DNA of 64,000 nucleotides from NCBI RefSeq assembly GCF_027925525.1, contig NZ_BSDJ01000015.1, positions 1 through 64,000 on the forward strand. The letters run 5' to 3'. This DNA comes from Paenibacillus tyrphae (GTDB lineage Bacteria > Bacillota > Bacilli > Paenibacillales > NBRC-103111). Made by a program: the position numbers and the translations under genes. Of the stretch, positions 55,101 to 64,000 are shown in pieces (the stretch's first letter is position 1; each line of letters starts with the position of its first letter). The notes beneath the pieces are model-generated. The model did no database searches. It was given only the letters and a program-made list of their open reading frames with translations, and was not told the origin of the DNA.

Positions 55101-56834
55101 TCACCTTACGCTCAGTTTGATGATGACTTGCAGCCCGCAGAGCTCCGAACGGGACACGGTTATGCCATATACTTCCCCGTAGCGCAGCTGAATTCTGCGA
55201 TGGACGTTCATAAGGCCGGTCGTCTCCTCGATCCGGTTCGAGGAATAGCGCAGCTTCTTCTGAAGCAGGTCGATCTCCTCGTCCGTGATGCTTTGGCCGT
55301 TATCTTCGACATAGAGGAGAAAGTCGCCGTCCCTCCGCTCGCTATGTACCCACAATTCGCCGGGCTGAAGCATATTGCCCAACGCATGCTTATACGCATT
55401 CTCGATAATCGGCTGCAGAATGAGCCGCGGCACGTCGATCGCAGGGACATCTCCCTCGAACAAAACCTGAATCCGCTCCCCGTAGCAGATTCGTTGCATC
55501 TCGACATACGTACGGGAATGCTCCACCTCCAGCTCAAGCGGAATTTCATCCTCGTCGTTACGGGTGATGAACTGGAAGTATTGTCCAATATATAAGCAAA
55601 ATTGATACGCTTTCTCCTTCTGACTCTCCGATTTAATCAGCCGGCACAGCACAAAGAAGCAATTATATAAAAAGTGAGGATTAATCTGCGATTGCAGCCG
55701 CTTCAGCTCTGAGCGCTGATTCCGGATTTGCTGCTCGTAGTTTTCCTCGATCAACGTTTTCAAGGACCGCACCGTATCATTGAACGCCCGGTACAAATAC
55801 CCGAATTCATCCGCTCCGCGATCGATGAGGATCGGCTCCAGCCGGTTCTGCTGAACGCGGCGGAAGGAATGCACCAGCTTCATCAATGGCCGGTAAATAA
55901 ACCGCAATAGAAAGTAAGTAAAAAACATGACGATGCAAACGGCCAGCGCGCACGCCCACCAGAACAACGTCCGATACATCTGCAGCGAGCCCAGAACCAT
56001 CTCTTCCGGGATGCAGGTAATCGAATACGAATTCCAGAAATTGGAATATTTATACACCACAAGATACCTTTTATGGTCATGTACGATCGTTTCATGGCCT
56101 TCCTCGGATTGCAATTCCCGCTTTTCCAAGGCAAAAGACTTCATTCGCTGAAGCAACGCCGGGTCCATCCCCGTCTCCATGCTCCACCCCAGCTCCAAAT
56201 TCAGCAGAACGCTCTGCCCGCCCCGCGTCCGGCCGATTTGCGCGAGCGTTTCCTTGATCTTCGCCGCCGACAGCTCGACCCCCAGAATATATAGCGGGCT
56301 TCGGGCCGTATTTCCGGGATATGGCATCGTAATGAACAGCCGGTCGTTCCAGTAAATGAACGGCGCTTCATACAGCTTCGCATTTTGCTGCATCGCCGTA
56401 TATTCCTCCGGGTCCAGACGGGTTTCATAATCGTTGCTGAGAATGCTGCGCTTGAGGAGCGGAACGTAGGCCTTCGCTTCTTCGATAAAAGGGCTTGAAT
56501 TTTTCATCAGCTCAAGCCGCCGCTGAATATCCAATATTTTACGCGTCCGCTCGTACGGGCTCATGTCATTTCCGGTTGCCGCAAGCTCCATCAGATCCGT
56601 ATCCATTACATAGTTGGGCAAATAACGGCTGATGCGATCCGCTTCCTTATCCAGCGAGTCCATATAAAACCGCGTCGTATTCAGAACCGACTCCGTGATC
56701 TCGCTGCGGATATTGTCCGAGCCCTTCTCGTTGATCGTCCAAGTAATCGCCATCAGCGGCAGCAAAGCCGCCAGAAAAGCGGCCATCACCTTCTTGAATA
56801 TCGAGGAATCACGCAAAAAGAATAAGCAGTTCAT
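55101..56834 (-). CDS. YesM-type sensor histidine kinase
   Basis: A 577-residue kinase with two transmembrane helices (about 15-33 and 288-312) flanking a large outer sensor domain, then HAMP, the His_kinase motif LQSQINPHFLYNCFF, and an HATPase domain (ILQPIIENAYKHALG, VEDNGQSI). This family senses sugars or cell-wall stress, often with the lipoprotein of the adjacent ABC importer. GAGGAGA precedes the ATG. Confidence 0.94.
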   Translation of the reverse strand: MNCLFFLRDSSIFKKVMAAFLAALLPLMAITWTINEKGSDNIRSEITESVLNTTRFYMDSLDKEADRISRYLPNYVMDTDLMELAATGNDMSPYERTRKILDIQRRLELMKNSSPFIEEAKAYVPLLKRSILSNDYETRLDPEEYTAMQQNAKLYEAPFIYWNDRLFITMPYPGNTARSPLYILGVELSAAKIKETLAQIGRTRGGQSVLLNLELGWSMETGMDPALLQRMKSFALEKRELQSEEGHETIVHDHKRYLVVYKYSNFWNSYSITCIPEEMVLGSLQMYRTLFWWACALAVCIVMFFTYFLLRFIYRPLMKLVHSFRRVQQNRLEPILIDRGADEFGYLYRAFNDTVRSLKTLIEENYEQQIRNQRSELKRLQSQINPHFLYNCFFVLCRLIKSESQKEKAYQFCLYIGQYFQFITRNDEDEIPLELEVEHSRTYVEMQRICYGERIQVLFEGDVPAIDVPRLILQPIIENAYKHALGNMLQPGELWVHSERRDGDFLLYVEDNGQSITDEEIDLLQKKLRYSSNRIEETTGLMNVHRRIQLRYGEVYGITVSRSELCGLQVIIKLSVR

Positions 56835-56872
56835 CGTATGTTCTCCTCTAATGCCTGCAGACCGCTTCGCTA

Positions 56873-57757
56873 TTATCCTTTTACACTCCCCATGACGATT
56901 CCTTTAATGAACAGCTTCTGCAAGAACGGATACACCACCAGGATGGGAAAGGCCGCTACGAAAATTTGCGCCGCTCTGCTCGTTCGGTCGGACAGCTTAA
57001 GCATCAATTCGGCATTCTCCGCTTTAATAAAGCGGAAATCCATCTTGATAATAACCGTCTGTAAAAACGTTTGCAGCGGATAATTTTCAGTATGATTCAT
57101 ATACAGCATTCCGTCAAACCAACTGTTCCAATGACCGACCATCGTGAACAGTCCCGTCGTGGCCAAGGCAGGCAAGGAAAGCGGCACGTAGATTTTCCAT
57201 AAGGTCGTAAAATGGCCTGCGCCGTCGATCCGTGACGATTCCTCCAGCTCCTTCGGCAAATTGCGATAGAAATTGAGCAGCAGGATGACATTGAACACCG
57301 GAACGGCTGTCGGCAAGACCAACGCCCAGATGCTGTCGATCAAGTTCAGCGATTTTATCGTGAGAAAAGTGGGAATCAGACCGCCGCTGAACAGGATCGT
57401 AAAGACGAAGAACCAGGCGTAAAACGTTCGCAGCCGGAATTGCCGAGGCTCCTTGGACAACGGATAAGCCGTGAGAATCGTCAAAAACATGCTGAGGGTC
57501 GTTCCCAGCACGACGCGCTGGACCGATACCCAGAACGCCCGCAAATATTCGGGCTTGCCGAACACGTTATTGTAGGCGGCCGTCGTAAACTCGACCGGCC
57601 ACAGCGTGACCTTGCCGGCCGCGGCGGCCGTGCCGGAGCTGAACGAAATCGCCAAAATATGAATGATCGGCATCAGGCATAGGAACGACAGAAGCGCCAG
57701 GAAAATGTAGTTGCACGCGATAAATAGTTTGCGGCCCAAGGATGTCTTTATCGCCAC
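56873..57757 (-). CDS. Carbohydrate ABC transporter permease (LplC/YtcP-like)
   Basis: A 294-residue MalG-type permease with six transmembrane helices. The EAA loop reads ELEESSRIDGAGHFTTLWKI and contacts the ATPase; as usual for this family the ATPase gene is not in the operon, so a shared MsmX-like ATPase elsewhere is expected. It ends in the typical FIKGIVMGSVKG. Confidence 0.94.
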   Translation of the reverse strand: MAIKTSLGRKLFIACNYIFLALLSFLCLMPIIHILAISFSSGTAAAAGKVTLWPVEFTTAAYNNVFGKPEYLRAFWVSVQRVVLGTTLSMFLTILTAYPLSKEPRQFRLRTFYAWFFVFTILFSGGLIPTFLTIKSLNLIDSIWALVLPTAVPVFNVILLLNFYRNLPKELEESSRIDGAGHFTTLWKIYVPLSLPALATTGLFTMVGHWNSWFDGMLYMNHTENYPLQTFLQTVIIKMDFRFIKAENAELMLKLSDRTSRAAQIFVAAFPILVVYPFLQKLFIKGIVMGSVKG

Positions 57758-57788
57758 GGTAGGCCTCCTTTCTGATAACGGACGAAGC

Positions 57789-58703
57789 TTAGAAAATCCG
57801 GTAATTCGCTACGCGATAGGCGAGTACATAGGAAATGGCGATCAAGATGAACGATACGACGGACTTCAACAGACCTACCGCCGTGGCGAAGCCGAACTGC
57901 GCCTGCTGCACCCCCATGCGATAGACGAAGGTGTCGATAATGTCCGCGCTTTCATAGACCGGCGGGCTGTACAGGTTGAAGATTTGCTCGAAGCCGGCAT
58001 TCAGGACGTTCCCGATATTCAGCGTCAGCATCAGAATGACGATCGGCATCATGCCGGGTAACGTAATATGGAAGGTTTGCTTCCATCGCCCCGCGCCGTC
58101 GATTTCCGCCGCTTCATAGAGCGACGGGTTGATGTTGGTTAACGCCGCCAGATATACAATCGTGCCGAAGCCGAATTCCTTCCATACATCCGACAGCACC
58201 ATCGCATACGGAAACCAGGCATTGCTTCCCAAGAAAAAGATAGGCTGGATACCGAATAGACCCAGAAATTGATTGAGAATGCCGGACGATGGAGACAACA
58301 CATCGACCAAGATCCCGCTTAACAGCACCCACGATAAAAAGTGAGGCAAGTAGACGAGCGTCTGGAACGTCCGTTTGATCCATTCTCTCCGCAGCTCGTT
58401 CAGCAGGATCGCCACCGTGATCGGCACGACCAGACCGGCGATGATTTTCATCACTGCAATATAGACGGTATTGAAGAAAATACGCCCGATATCAGGATAA
58501 TCGATCAATAATTGAAAGTTTTTCATCCCGATGAAGGGTGAGCCGAACAAGCCTCTGTTCGGGATATATTTCTGGAATGCCATGATGAGGCCCGCCATGG
58601 GAACATAGCTGAATATCACCACCAGCACGATTCCCGGAATCAGCATCATATGCAGAGGCCACTCCCGCCTCCACATCCGTGTCAGTCCATTCACGCCATT
58701 CAC
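57789..58703 (-). CDS. Carbohydrate ABC transporter permease (LplB/YteP-like)
   Basis: A 304-residue MalF-type permease with six helices, NKYIP-type start (MAFQKYIPNRGLFGSPFIGM) and EAA loop LYEAAEIDGAGRWKQTFHIT. It ends with AYRVANYRIF, typical of LplB. Partner of the permease 31 bases downstream. Confidence 0.94.
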   Translation of the reverse strand: MNGVNGLTRMWRREWPLHMMLIPGIVLVVIFSYVPMAGLIMAFQKYIPNRGLFGSPFIGMKNFQLLIDYPDIGRIFFNTVYIAVMKIIAGLVVPITVAILLNELRREWIKRTFQTLVYLPHFLSWVLLSGILVDVLSPSSGILNQFLGLFGIQPIFFLGSNAWFPYAMVLSDVWKEFGFGTIVYLAALTNINPSLYEAAEIDGAGRWKQTFHITLPGMMPIVILMLTLNIGNVLNAGFEQIFNLYSPPVYESADIIDTFVYRMGVQQAQFGFATAVGLLKSVVSFILIAISYVLAYRVANYRIF

Positions 58704-58796
58704 CTCGCGTATGCCTAAAGATGTTGTTGCGGCACCATGAAAAAAAAGAGGGAGGGACGGTGTACGCCCGATCCCTCGATTCGCCCGGTATAGCCG

Positions 58797-60440
58797 TTAT
58801 TTCTTCGTCTTGTACCACTCGTTCACTTCTTTGGTCATGGCATCGCCACCAAGCTTCTTCCACTCTTCCACAAATTTATCGAATTCATCGACCGATACTT
58901 GATTCATAATGATTTTAAAATAGACCTCGTCCCGCTTCTTGAGCAAAATTTCCTGTCTTTCGGCCATGGTCGGCGTCGGTGCGCCATAAAATTTGTTTTG
59001 CAGATACTGCTTGTTCTTCTGGATGGGCGGAATAAGCGAATACACACCATTCGGACCGGAAATCAGATATTCCCACCACATGCTCGTATCGCCGTTCACA
59101 TACTTCATCGCACGCTCATATCGCGTTTTCTGGTCCTTCGACTCCAGAATACCCGTATCCTTATTGGCAATCGCTTTAGGCAGCACTTCGCCGTTGTTGT
59201 CGATTTGCTTGCCGACGCGAAGCGGATTGATCAGCCAGTAATTGTTGCCCTTCTCTTTGCGGTCTTTCCCGAACTCGTACACCTTCTGCTCTTCGGTCGG
59301 GTGGTTGTCGACAGCGATCCATTGGTTCAGCAGCTTGATGACGCCTTCCGAATGCTTCGCTTTCTTGGAGACGACGTAATATTCGTCCACGCCCAGCCCG
59401 ATTTGCGATAAAGCCGGGTTGCTGTCCACCGTCGGAATCGGGAACGCGCCCCACTCCTGCACCACTTTTCCGTCCTTCACGGCGCCTTTGACGAGCTGGG
59501 CCGGCGTCCACGATGCGCCATAGACCATCCCGATGCCGTTGCTGTAGATGAGCTCAGCCTCTTTCTCCGCATCCTTCACCGCGAATTCGGGATCGATCAA
59601 CCCTTTCTTGAACATGTCCTGTAGTGCCGCCAGCGCCTGCTTCACCTGCGGCTGAATATCGCTGTTGACCAGCCCGCCCTTGCCATCCTCGATCCAAATA
59701 TTTTCATAGGCATGGTATCCGTTCAGGAAAGCCCGTAGTCCCGTGACCCCGGTTTCAATATTAAAAGGATTTTTGCTGATCGCGAGTCCGTACGGCTTCC
59801 CCGTACCGCCGGGATCTTTGGTTTTAAAAGCCTCGGCGATCGTCATCATGTCTGCCATCGTCTTCGGCTCGGGCAAATTCAGCTTCTTCAGCCAATCCGT
59901 ACGCACATACAGGAACTGGTAATTGTACGGATTATAGGTGTTCGGAATCGCCATCAGTTTATTGTCGAACATGGCCGTCTTCATCTGCATGCCGCCGTCC
60001 ATCGTCAGATACTTCTTCGTTTCGTCCGTGGCATACTTGTTGTACACTTCCGTCAGGTCCATGATCATATCGGCTTCGGTCAGCTCTTTCAATTGCGTCG
60101 CGTTTACCGGGAAGAAGTCCGGAAGATCGCCGGATGCGATCGTGATTTTGACCTTTTCCTTGAATTGGCTCGTATCGGCTACCCACTTGTTGGTCACTTT
60201 GACGCCAATGTCTTTTTCGTACGCATCATACACGGCGTTCTTGGTAAAGTTCTCGCCTTCGTCGAACTTCAGATATTGATCGCTTGGCGAAACCGTCGAA
60301 ACCTCAATCACACCGTTTCCTTGGCCGGACGCCGCGTTATCCGCTTTGTTTTCCGATTCGTTTGTGTTGTTGCTGCATGCCGTAACCGCCAGGCTCATCG
60401 CCAATGCGGCGAACGAAAGCGTCTTCGTTGTCTTCTTCAT
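58797..60440 (-). CDS. Extracellular solute-binding lipoprotein (LplA/YtcQ-like)
   Basis: A 547-residue lipoprotein; signal peptide MKKTTKTLSFAALAMSLAVT with Cys in VTACSNN. The body is a family 1-type binding protein with DLPDFFPVNATQLKELTEAD, RTDWLKKLNLPEPKTMADM and GMVYGASWTPAQL. I chose ATG 60440, which has GGAGGGG upstream and gives the signal peptide; a longer frame from 60521 does not. It is first in the operon and probably defines substrate choice (an oligosaccharide, unidentified). Confidence 0.94.
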   Translation of the reverse strand: MKKTTKTLSFAALAMSLAVTACSNNTNESENKADNAASGQGNGVIEVSTVSPSDQYLKFDEGENFTKNAVYDAYEKDIGVKVTNKWVADTSQFKEKVKITIASGDLPDFFPVNATQLKELTEADMIMDLTEVYNKYATDETKKYLTMDGGMQMKTAMFDNKLMAIPNTYNPYNYQFLYVRTDWLKKLNLPEPKTMADMMTIAEAFKTKDPGGTGKPYGLAISKNPFNIETGVTGLRAFLNGYHAYENIWIEDGKGGLVNSDIQPQVKQALAALQDMFKKGLIDPEFAVKDAEKEAELIYSNGIGMVYGASWTPAQLVKGAVKDGKVVQEWGAFPIPTVDSNPALSQIGLGVDEYYVVSKKAKHSEGVIKLLNQWIAVDNHPTEEQKVYEFGKDRKEKGNNYWLINPLRVGKQIDNNGEVLPKAIANKDTGILESKDQKTRYERAMKYVNGDTSMWWEYLISGPNGVYSLIPPIQKNKQYLQNKFYGAPTPTMAERQEILLKKRDEVYFKIIMNQVSVDEFDKFVEEWKKLGGDAMTKEVNEWYKTKK

Positions 60441-60864
60441 GCTACCCCTCCAACTTATGTTACAAGTCTCCGGTTGTCTTTCTCCGAGTGTTTCCTTCAG
60501 TATGGATAATGCCACCTTCATAGTTCAAGTATAGGCAGGGGACGCGCCTTCAACCATATACTACTCTTTACTTTCGTATACACCTCTTGACGTGGCCGTG
60601 CCTTGTACGGAAGCAAACAAGTAAACAATTGTATACAAAAGTCATAACTTATCTCTTTGAAAAAATGCCCAAATTTCTTATTCTTACAGTAAGAAGATTC
60701 CTGCATGCGTCAAGCGTTAACCGCGAAGGAATCGTCAGGAAAGGAGGCTCTGCCGCATGAATGGACCCGAGGCTTGAACGAAACGTCTCCTGTAAGCTGG
60801 ATTCGAACGTGATCTATTCAGAGCTTGATGCTGCATTAACTCAACGTTGGAAGGAGCGGGATTT
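60441..60864. other. Divergent intergenic region between binding protein and DUF4855 genes
   Basis: I see no gene. It holds the promoters of both units. GTATAC occurs in TTCGTATACACC near 60575 and in the palindrome TTGTATACAA (60627-60636), which could be regulator sites; the evidence is weak. Confidence 0.4.
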
Positions 60865-63468
60865 ATGGGATTGAAAATAAAATGGACAGCCGTCGTCATG
60901 ACCGCCGTCATGATGTTATCACAGATCTCCGCCGTGCAAGCGGAAGAGGCGAAGCCTAAGGAACGTAACCTCGCTTTAGGGTTGAATTATACATGGTCGG
61001 AAGCACCGGAAGCGGCCCATCCGGATACTAACCGGAAGCTGACCGACGGAAAATATGGCGCATTGGATATGTCGGACCCGGCGTGGGTAGGGCATGTGCA
61101 GAAGAAGACGCGCGAGGTCGTGTTCGATCTGGGCGAGCGAAAGTCGATCTCGAAAGTTAAAGCGCATTTCCTGCAGGATTGGCCGACGAACTCGATTCTT
61201 GTACCGTTGTCGGTGTCGATGTATGCCTCTGACGACAGCCAAAATTGGGGAGCGCTTTCACACAAAGCTACCCAGCTTCTCTGGGGAGACGGTCCTCCAA
61301 GACAAGAGACCTTCGAATGGGACGGAAGCCGGGACGGCATCCAAAGCGACAAAACCGTTACGGGGATGGTTTACACCCGCTATGTGAAAGTCGCGTTCCC
61401 GATGCATACCCGGGCTTGGAGCCTCGTCGATGAAGTGGAGATTTGGGGCACGGATGGAAAGGTAGCAGGAGCGGTAACGGTGCCTCCCGATCAAGTGGGC
61501 TTCTTAAAGCCGGGAGAAGCGACAGCCGGCATCAACCACTTGGGCTTGCTGTACAACGGGCATTACAAGGATAATCTGGGCGATTGGACGAAAGAACGGA
61601 TCATTCCCAACATCAGCTATGTGAATCAGGCCGGGCAGCCGGTGGATCGGCTGTTTGACGGCGTGCTGTTTCTCGGTCTCACATCGCCGGCCGGCCGGGG
61701 CTACGACGGAAAAGCCAATCTCGAAGATTGGCAGTGGTATCTGAATAAGACTTTCGCCACAACCGGCGACATGCAGCAGCTTAACGAAGCGACCAAGGAA
61801 GTCGGGGCCAAGCTGGGGCAGCCGAATTATAAGGAGAAGGTCGTCCTGATGATTCCGGACCCGGGAGAGTACTTGAACGATTTCGGCGTCGTGAACGGAG
61901 AGTCTTTAAGCTTTAACGCTTCGGCGGTCGGAGAAGCGAAGGCGTTCGCCAACCGGGAAAAAGCGATCCAATGGTGGCTCGATCAAGTGAAGCAAAAATG
62001 GGAAGCAGCTCGGTACTCCAATCTGGAGCTTGTCGGCATGTACTGGCTGGAAGAGCAGATCAGCACCAGCGCGAAGGGACCGGACTTGCTTCGTTCGACG
62101 AGTGCCAAGGTTCATAACAACGGCCTGAAGTTTTTCTGGATTCCGCATTTCTTGGCTTACAAGAGCTTTATGTGGAAGGATGTCGGTATTGATGCCGTCA
62201 ATTTCCAGCCGAACTATTTCTTCGAGGAAATGGGCTATGACCGTCTGGAGGATGCCGCAAACACCGCCAAGCGGTACGGGATGTCCAACGAGCTGGAGTT
62301 CGACGATCGCATGCTGACGGATAGCGTATTCCGCGACCGGTATATCGATTATTTGAACAGCGGTGTAGAAACCGGCTTGTTGCAGGAAGGCTTCAAAGCA
62401 TATTACCAAGGCAACAATGCCGTATACAATACGGCGGTGAGCGCCGATCCGACCAACCGTGTGATGTACGACTGGCTGTATCAATTCGTCAAAGGAACGT
62501 ATGTCAAAAACACGGCCGTCGCGCCGGAAGCCGAAGTGCAAATGAACGGGAAAACGATTCAAAGCAAAGCCCTCGTGCCGGATACGGAGCCTGTTCAGTT
62601 TGCCTGGAAGCCGAAAAGCAATGACGGCAGCGGGCTGACGAAGGTCACCGCTACGTTTGACGGCAAGCCTTACACGGAAGGAACCGTCATGAATCTGGCA
62701 GGCAAGCTTGGGAAGCACGAGCTGATCGTCACCGTGATTGCGGCGGGCAAATCCCGGAAAACTTCTTACGTGATCGAAGCGTCCACCAGTGCAGCAGCCA
62801 TGAAACAATTAGCCGACCGTTTCGCGGCGGAAAACCAGATCACGAATGCCAAAGCGGCTCGCGCGCTCATCAAAGATCTGGAAATGATGACCCACCTCGA
62901 AGGGTCCAATCCAACAAAGTTTATCGATTTTCTGAAAGTATTTAACGCCCGGCTGGACCGTGTAAAGGAAGAGCATATGATTACCGATACGGCGTACAAT
63001 ACGCTCAAGGAAGGCGTCTATTACCTGATCGGCAATCTGGCGGAAAATAAAAAGGCCGAAGCCTCTTCGGTAGAAGGCGACAAGCCCGGCTATGCCGCCG
63101 AGAAAGCGGTCGATGGCTCCCCTGTTACGAGATGGGCGAGCGAATACAGGGACAATACGTGGTTCCAGGTCGATCTCGGCGCGCCGACGGACATCGATAC
63201 GGTGAGAATCGATTGGGAATACGCCCGGGCGAACACGTTCCAGCTGCTAGTTTCGAACGATAAGCAGAACTGGACCAACGTGACGCAGGAGAATGGCGGC
63301 ATCATTACGGCAACGGATGGGAAACAAACGGTTCATTTTAACCCGGTCCAAGCCAGATACGTGAAATTCCAAGGCATTCAAAGAGCGACGGATTACGGAT
63401 ACTCCTTCTATGAGTTTGGCGTGTACAGCCTTTCCGGAGCCAAAAAGTTAGCGTCGTTCGACGAGTAG
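60865..63468 (+). CDS. Secreted DUF4855 protein with FIMAH and F5/8 type C domains
   Basis: An 867-residue exported protein. Signal peptide to VQA (about 27). Residues 30-205 look like an F5/8C-type jelly roll (RNLALGLNYTWSEAPEA, SRYVKV-type end). Residues 215-560 are DUF4855 (TAGINHLGLLYNGHYKDNLG, LMIPDPGEYLNDFG, VGMYWLEEQIS), a barrel-like domain in wall or polysaccharide proteins. Residues 650-730 form a FIMAH-like helical domain, and the last 135 a second F5/8C domain (VDGSPVTRWASEYRDNTWFQ). I chose ATG 60865 with AAGGAGCGGG upstream. It is likely a glycan hydrolase or lectin for the sugar the divergent operon imports. Confidence 0.88.
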   Translation: MGLKIKWTAVVMTAVMMLSQISAVQAEEAKPKERNLALGLNYTWSEAPEAAHPDTNRKLTDGKYGALDMSDPAWVGHVQKKTREVVFDLGERKSISKVKAHFLQDWPTNSILVPLSVSMYASDDSQNWGALSHKATQLLWGDGPPRQETFEWDGSRDGIQSDKTVTGMVYTRYVKVAFPMHTRAWSLVDEVEIWGTDGKVAGAVTVPPDQVGFLKPGEATAGINHLGLLYNGHYKDNLGDWTKERIIPNISYVNQAGQPVDRLFDGVLFLGLTSPAGRGYDGKANLEDWQWYLNKTFATTGDMQQLNEATKEVGAKLGQPNYKEKVVLMIPDPGEYLNDFGVVNGESLSFNASAVGEAKAFANREKAIQWWLDQVKQKWEAARYSNLELVGMYWLEEQISTSAKGPDLLRSTSAKVHNNGLKFFWIPHFLAYKSFMWKDVGIDAVNFQPNYFFEEMGYDRLEDAANTAKRYGMSNELEFDDRMLTDSVFRDRYIDYLNSGVETGLLQEGFKAYYQGNNAVYNTAVSADPTNRVMYDWLYQFVKGTYVKNTAVAPEAEVQMNGKTIQSKALVPDTEPVQFAWKPKSNDGSGLTKVTATFDGKPYTEGTVMNLAGKLGKHELIVTVIAAGKSRKTSYVIEASTSAAAMKQLADRFAAENQITNAKAARALIKDLEMMTHLEGSNPTKFIDFLKVFNARLDRVKEEHMITDTAYNTLKEGVYYLIGNLAENKKAEASSVEGDKPGYAAEKAVDGSPVTRWASEYRDNTWFQVDLGAPTDIDTVRIDWEYARANTFQLLVSNDKQNWTNVTQENGGIITATDGKQTVHFNPVQARYVKFQGIQRATDYGYSFYEFGVYSLSGAKKLASFDE

Positions 63469-63473
63469 TAAAC

Positions 63474-63507
63474 GAAATGCAGGGGAGCGTGCTCCCCTGC
63501 ATTTTTC
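63474..63507 (+). terminator. Terminator after the DUF4855 gene
   Basis: AAATGCAGGGGAGC-GT-GCTCCCCTGCATTTTT. Confidence 0.93.
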
Positions 63508-63575
63508 GTTATTCGGTATAAAGAACAACCATCGACGACATGGATCGTCGCCAATGGTTGTCCAGGATAGCTTGC

Positions 63576-64000
63576 TTACTTGTCGATCAGATTGGTTGTC
63601 TTGAGCAATCTTGCGATTAATGCCGTTACTTCAGCGCGCGTCATATTCGACTGCGGGCTAAGAAGCTGCGGTCCATTGCCTTGCACGATTCCCGCTTCAA
63701 TCATCAGAGCGATATCCTCTCTCGCCCAAGCAGATACCTTTTTCGCATCTTCATACTTCGCCAGCAGAGCATCGGTCTGCTCCTGACTCAGCGCGGCTTT
63801 CGTCTCGATCAATTTGTAAGCCCGGGCGATCATCGCCATGCCCTGCTCTCTCGTGATTTGACGGTCGCCGTAGAAGTTGCCATCCTCGTAGCCGCGGACG
63901 ATATCGAACTCGTTCGCAATCGCTACGGAGCTGCGGTACCAAGCGGAATCCGAAACGTCAGGGAACTTGTTCTGCGGTGCATTTTGACGCTTCAAACCAA
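63576..64000 (-). CDS. S-layer homology (SLH) domain protein, C-terminal part
   Basis: Only the last 140 or so residues are in the window; the frame stays open to the edge. Two SLH repeats are visible: FPDVSDSAWYRSSVAIANEF to ITREQGMAMIARAYKL, and YEDAKKVSAWAREDIALMIE to MTRAEVTALIARLLK. SLH domains anchor exported proteins to pyruvylated wall polymers. The stop lies 11 residues after the last repeat. The N-terminal catalytic or binding part lies outside the window. Confidence 0.9.
   Translation of the reverse strand, partial: GLKRQNAPQNKFPDVSDSAWYRSSVAIANEFDIVRGYEDGNFYGDRQITREQGMAMIARAYKLIETKAALSQEQTDALLAKYEDAKKVSAWAREDIALMIEAGIVQGNGPQLLSPQSNMTRAEVTALIARLLKTTNLIDK

Overview
The window is the replication-origin end of a low-to-mid GC Firmicute chromosome, most probably a Paenibacillus-type (Paenibacillaceae) organism. 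The order dnaA, dnaN, yaaA, recF, remB, gyrB, gyrA is the Bacillales origin order. The later SLH, DUF4855/FIMAH, YesMN and Lpl-type genes are typical of Paenibacillus. This assignment comes from gene order and protein character, not from a database search.

1-11.1 kb: the conserved origin block, all on the + strand. The dnaA-dnaN gap carries DnaA boxes, a GC-rich patch and a run of DnaA-trio-like triplets. A polysaccharide deacetylase sits between gyrB and gyrA, and an HD-GYP protein follows gyrA. At 11.1-11.4 kb, where relatives carry a ribosomal RNA operon, there is a promoter and leader of rRNA type, then no rRNA, then what looks like a transposase tail that cuts into an XRE regulator.

12-18.1 kb: an accessory mosaic. 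It holds a secreted protein with a hydrophobic C-terminus, two paralogous small membrane proteins with duplicated terminators, a SUKH (SMI1/KNR4) immunity-type protein, a frameshifted DUF4309 lipoprotein, a short tail-fibre protein with an S74 autoprocessing chaperone, an M23 peptidase without a signal peptide, and the tail of a large serine recombinase.

18.2-36.7 kb: signalling and transport, mostly on the - strand. There is a DUF4097 lipoprotein; a YcbLMNO-like two-component/ABC module; three tandem paralogous secreted SxxK serine hydrolases (about 2.2 kb per unit) with repeated leaders and terminators plus the leader of a lost fourth unit; an AgrC/AgrA-like pair without agrB or agrD; and an OmpR-type regulator/kinase pair beside a LolD/FtsX-type ABC transporter whose promoter carries three repeats at an exact 11-base period.

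36.9-53.4 kb: a patchwork with many transfers and scars. It holds a DUF4062 protein, a GC-rich TetR/VOC pair with a palindromic operator, a RibD-type reductase, a 5'-truncated SDR, an epimerase with an HxlR regulator, a probable insertion scar inside an alpha/beta hydrolase gene, RidA, EamA, and a TetR/TetX-like monooxygenase/DHA2 efflux cassette with a long perfect inverted repeat. A frameshifted APH-type kinase, a small gene lacking ATG/GTG/TTG starts, and a chemoreceptor follow.

53.4-64 kb: a carbohydrate-uptake operon (lipoprotein, two permeases, YesM-type kinase, YesN-type regulator) divergent from a large secreted DUF4855/FIMAH/F5-8C protein. The window ends inside an SLH-domain protein.
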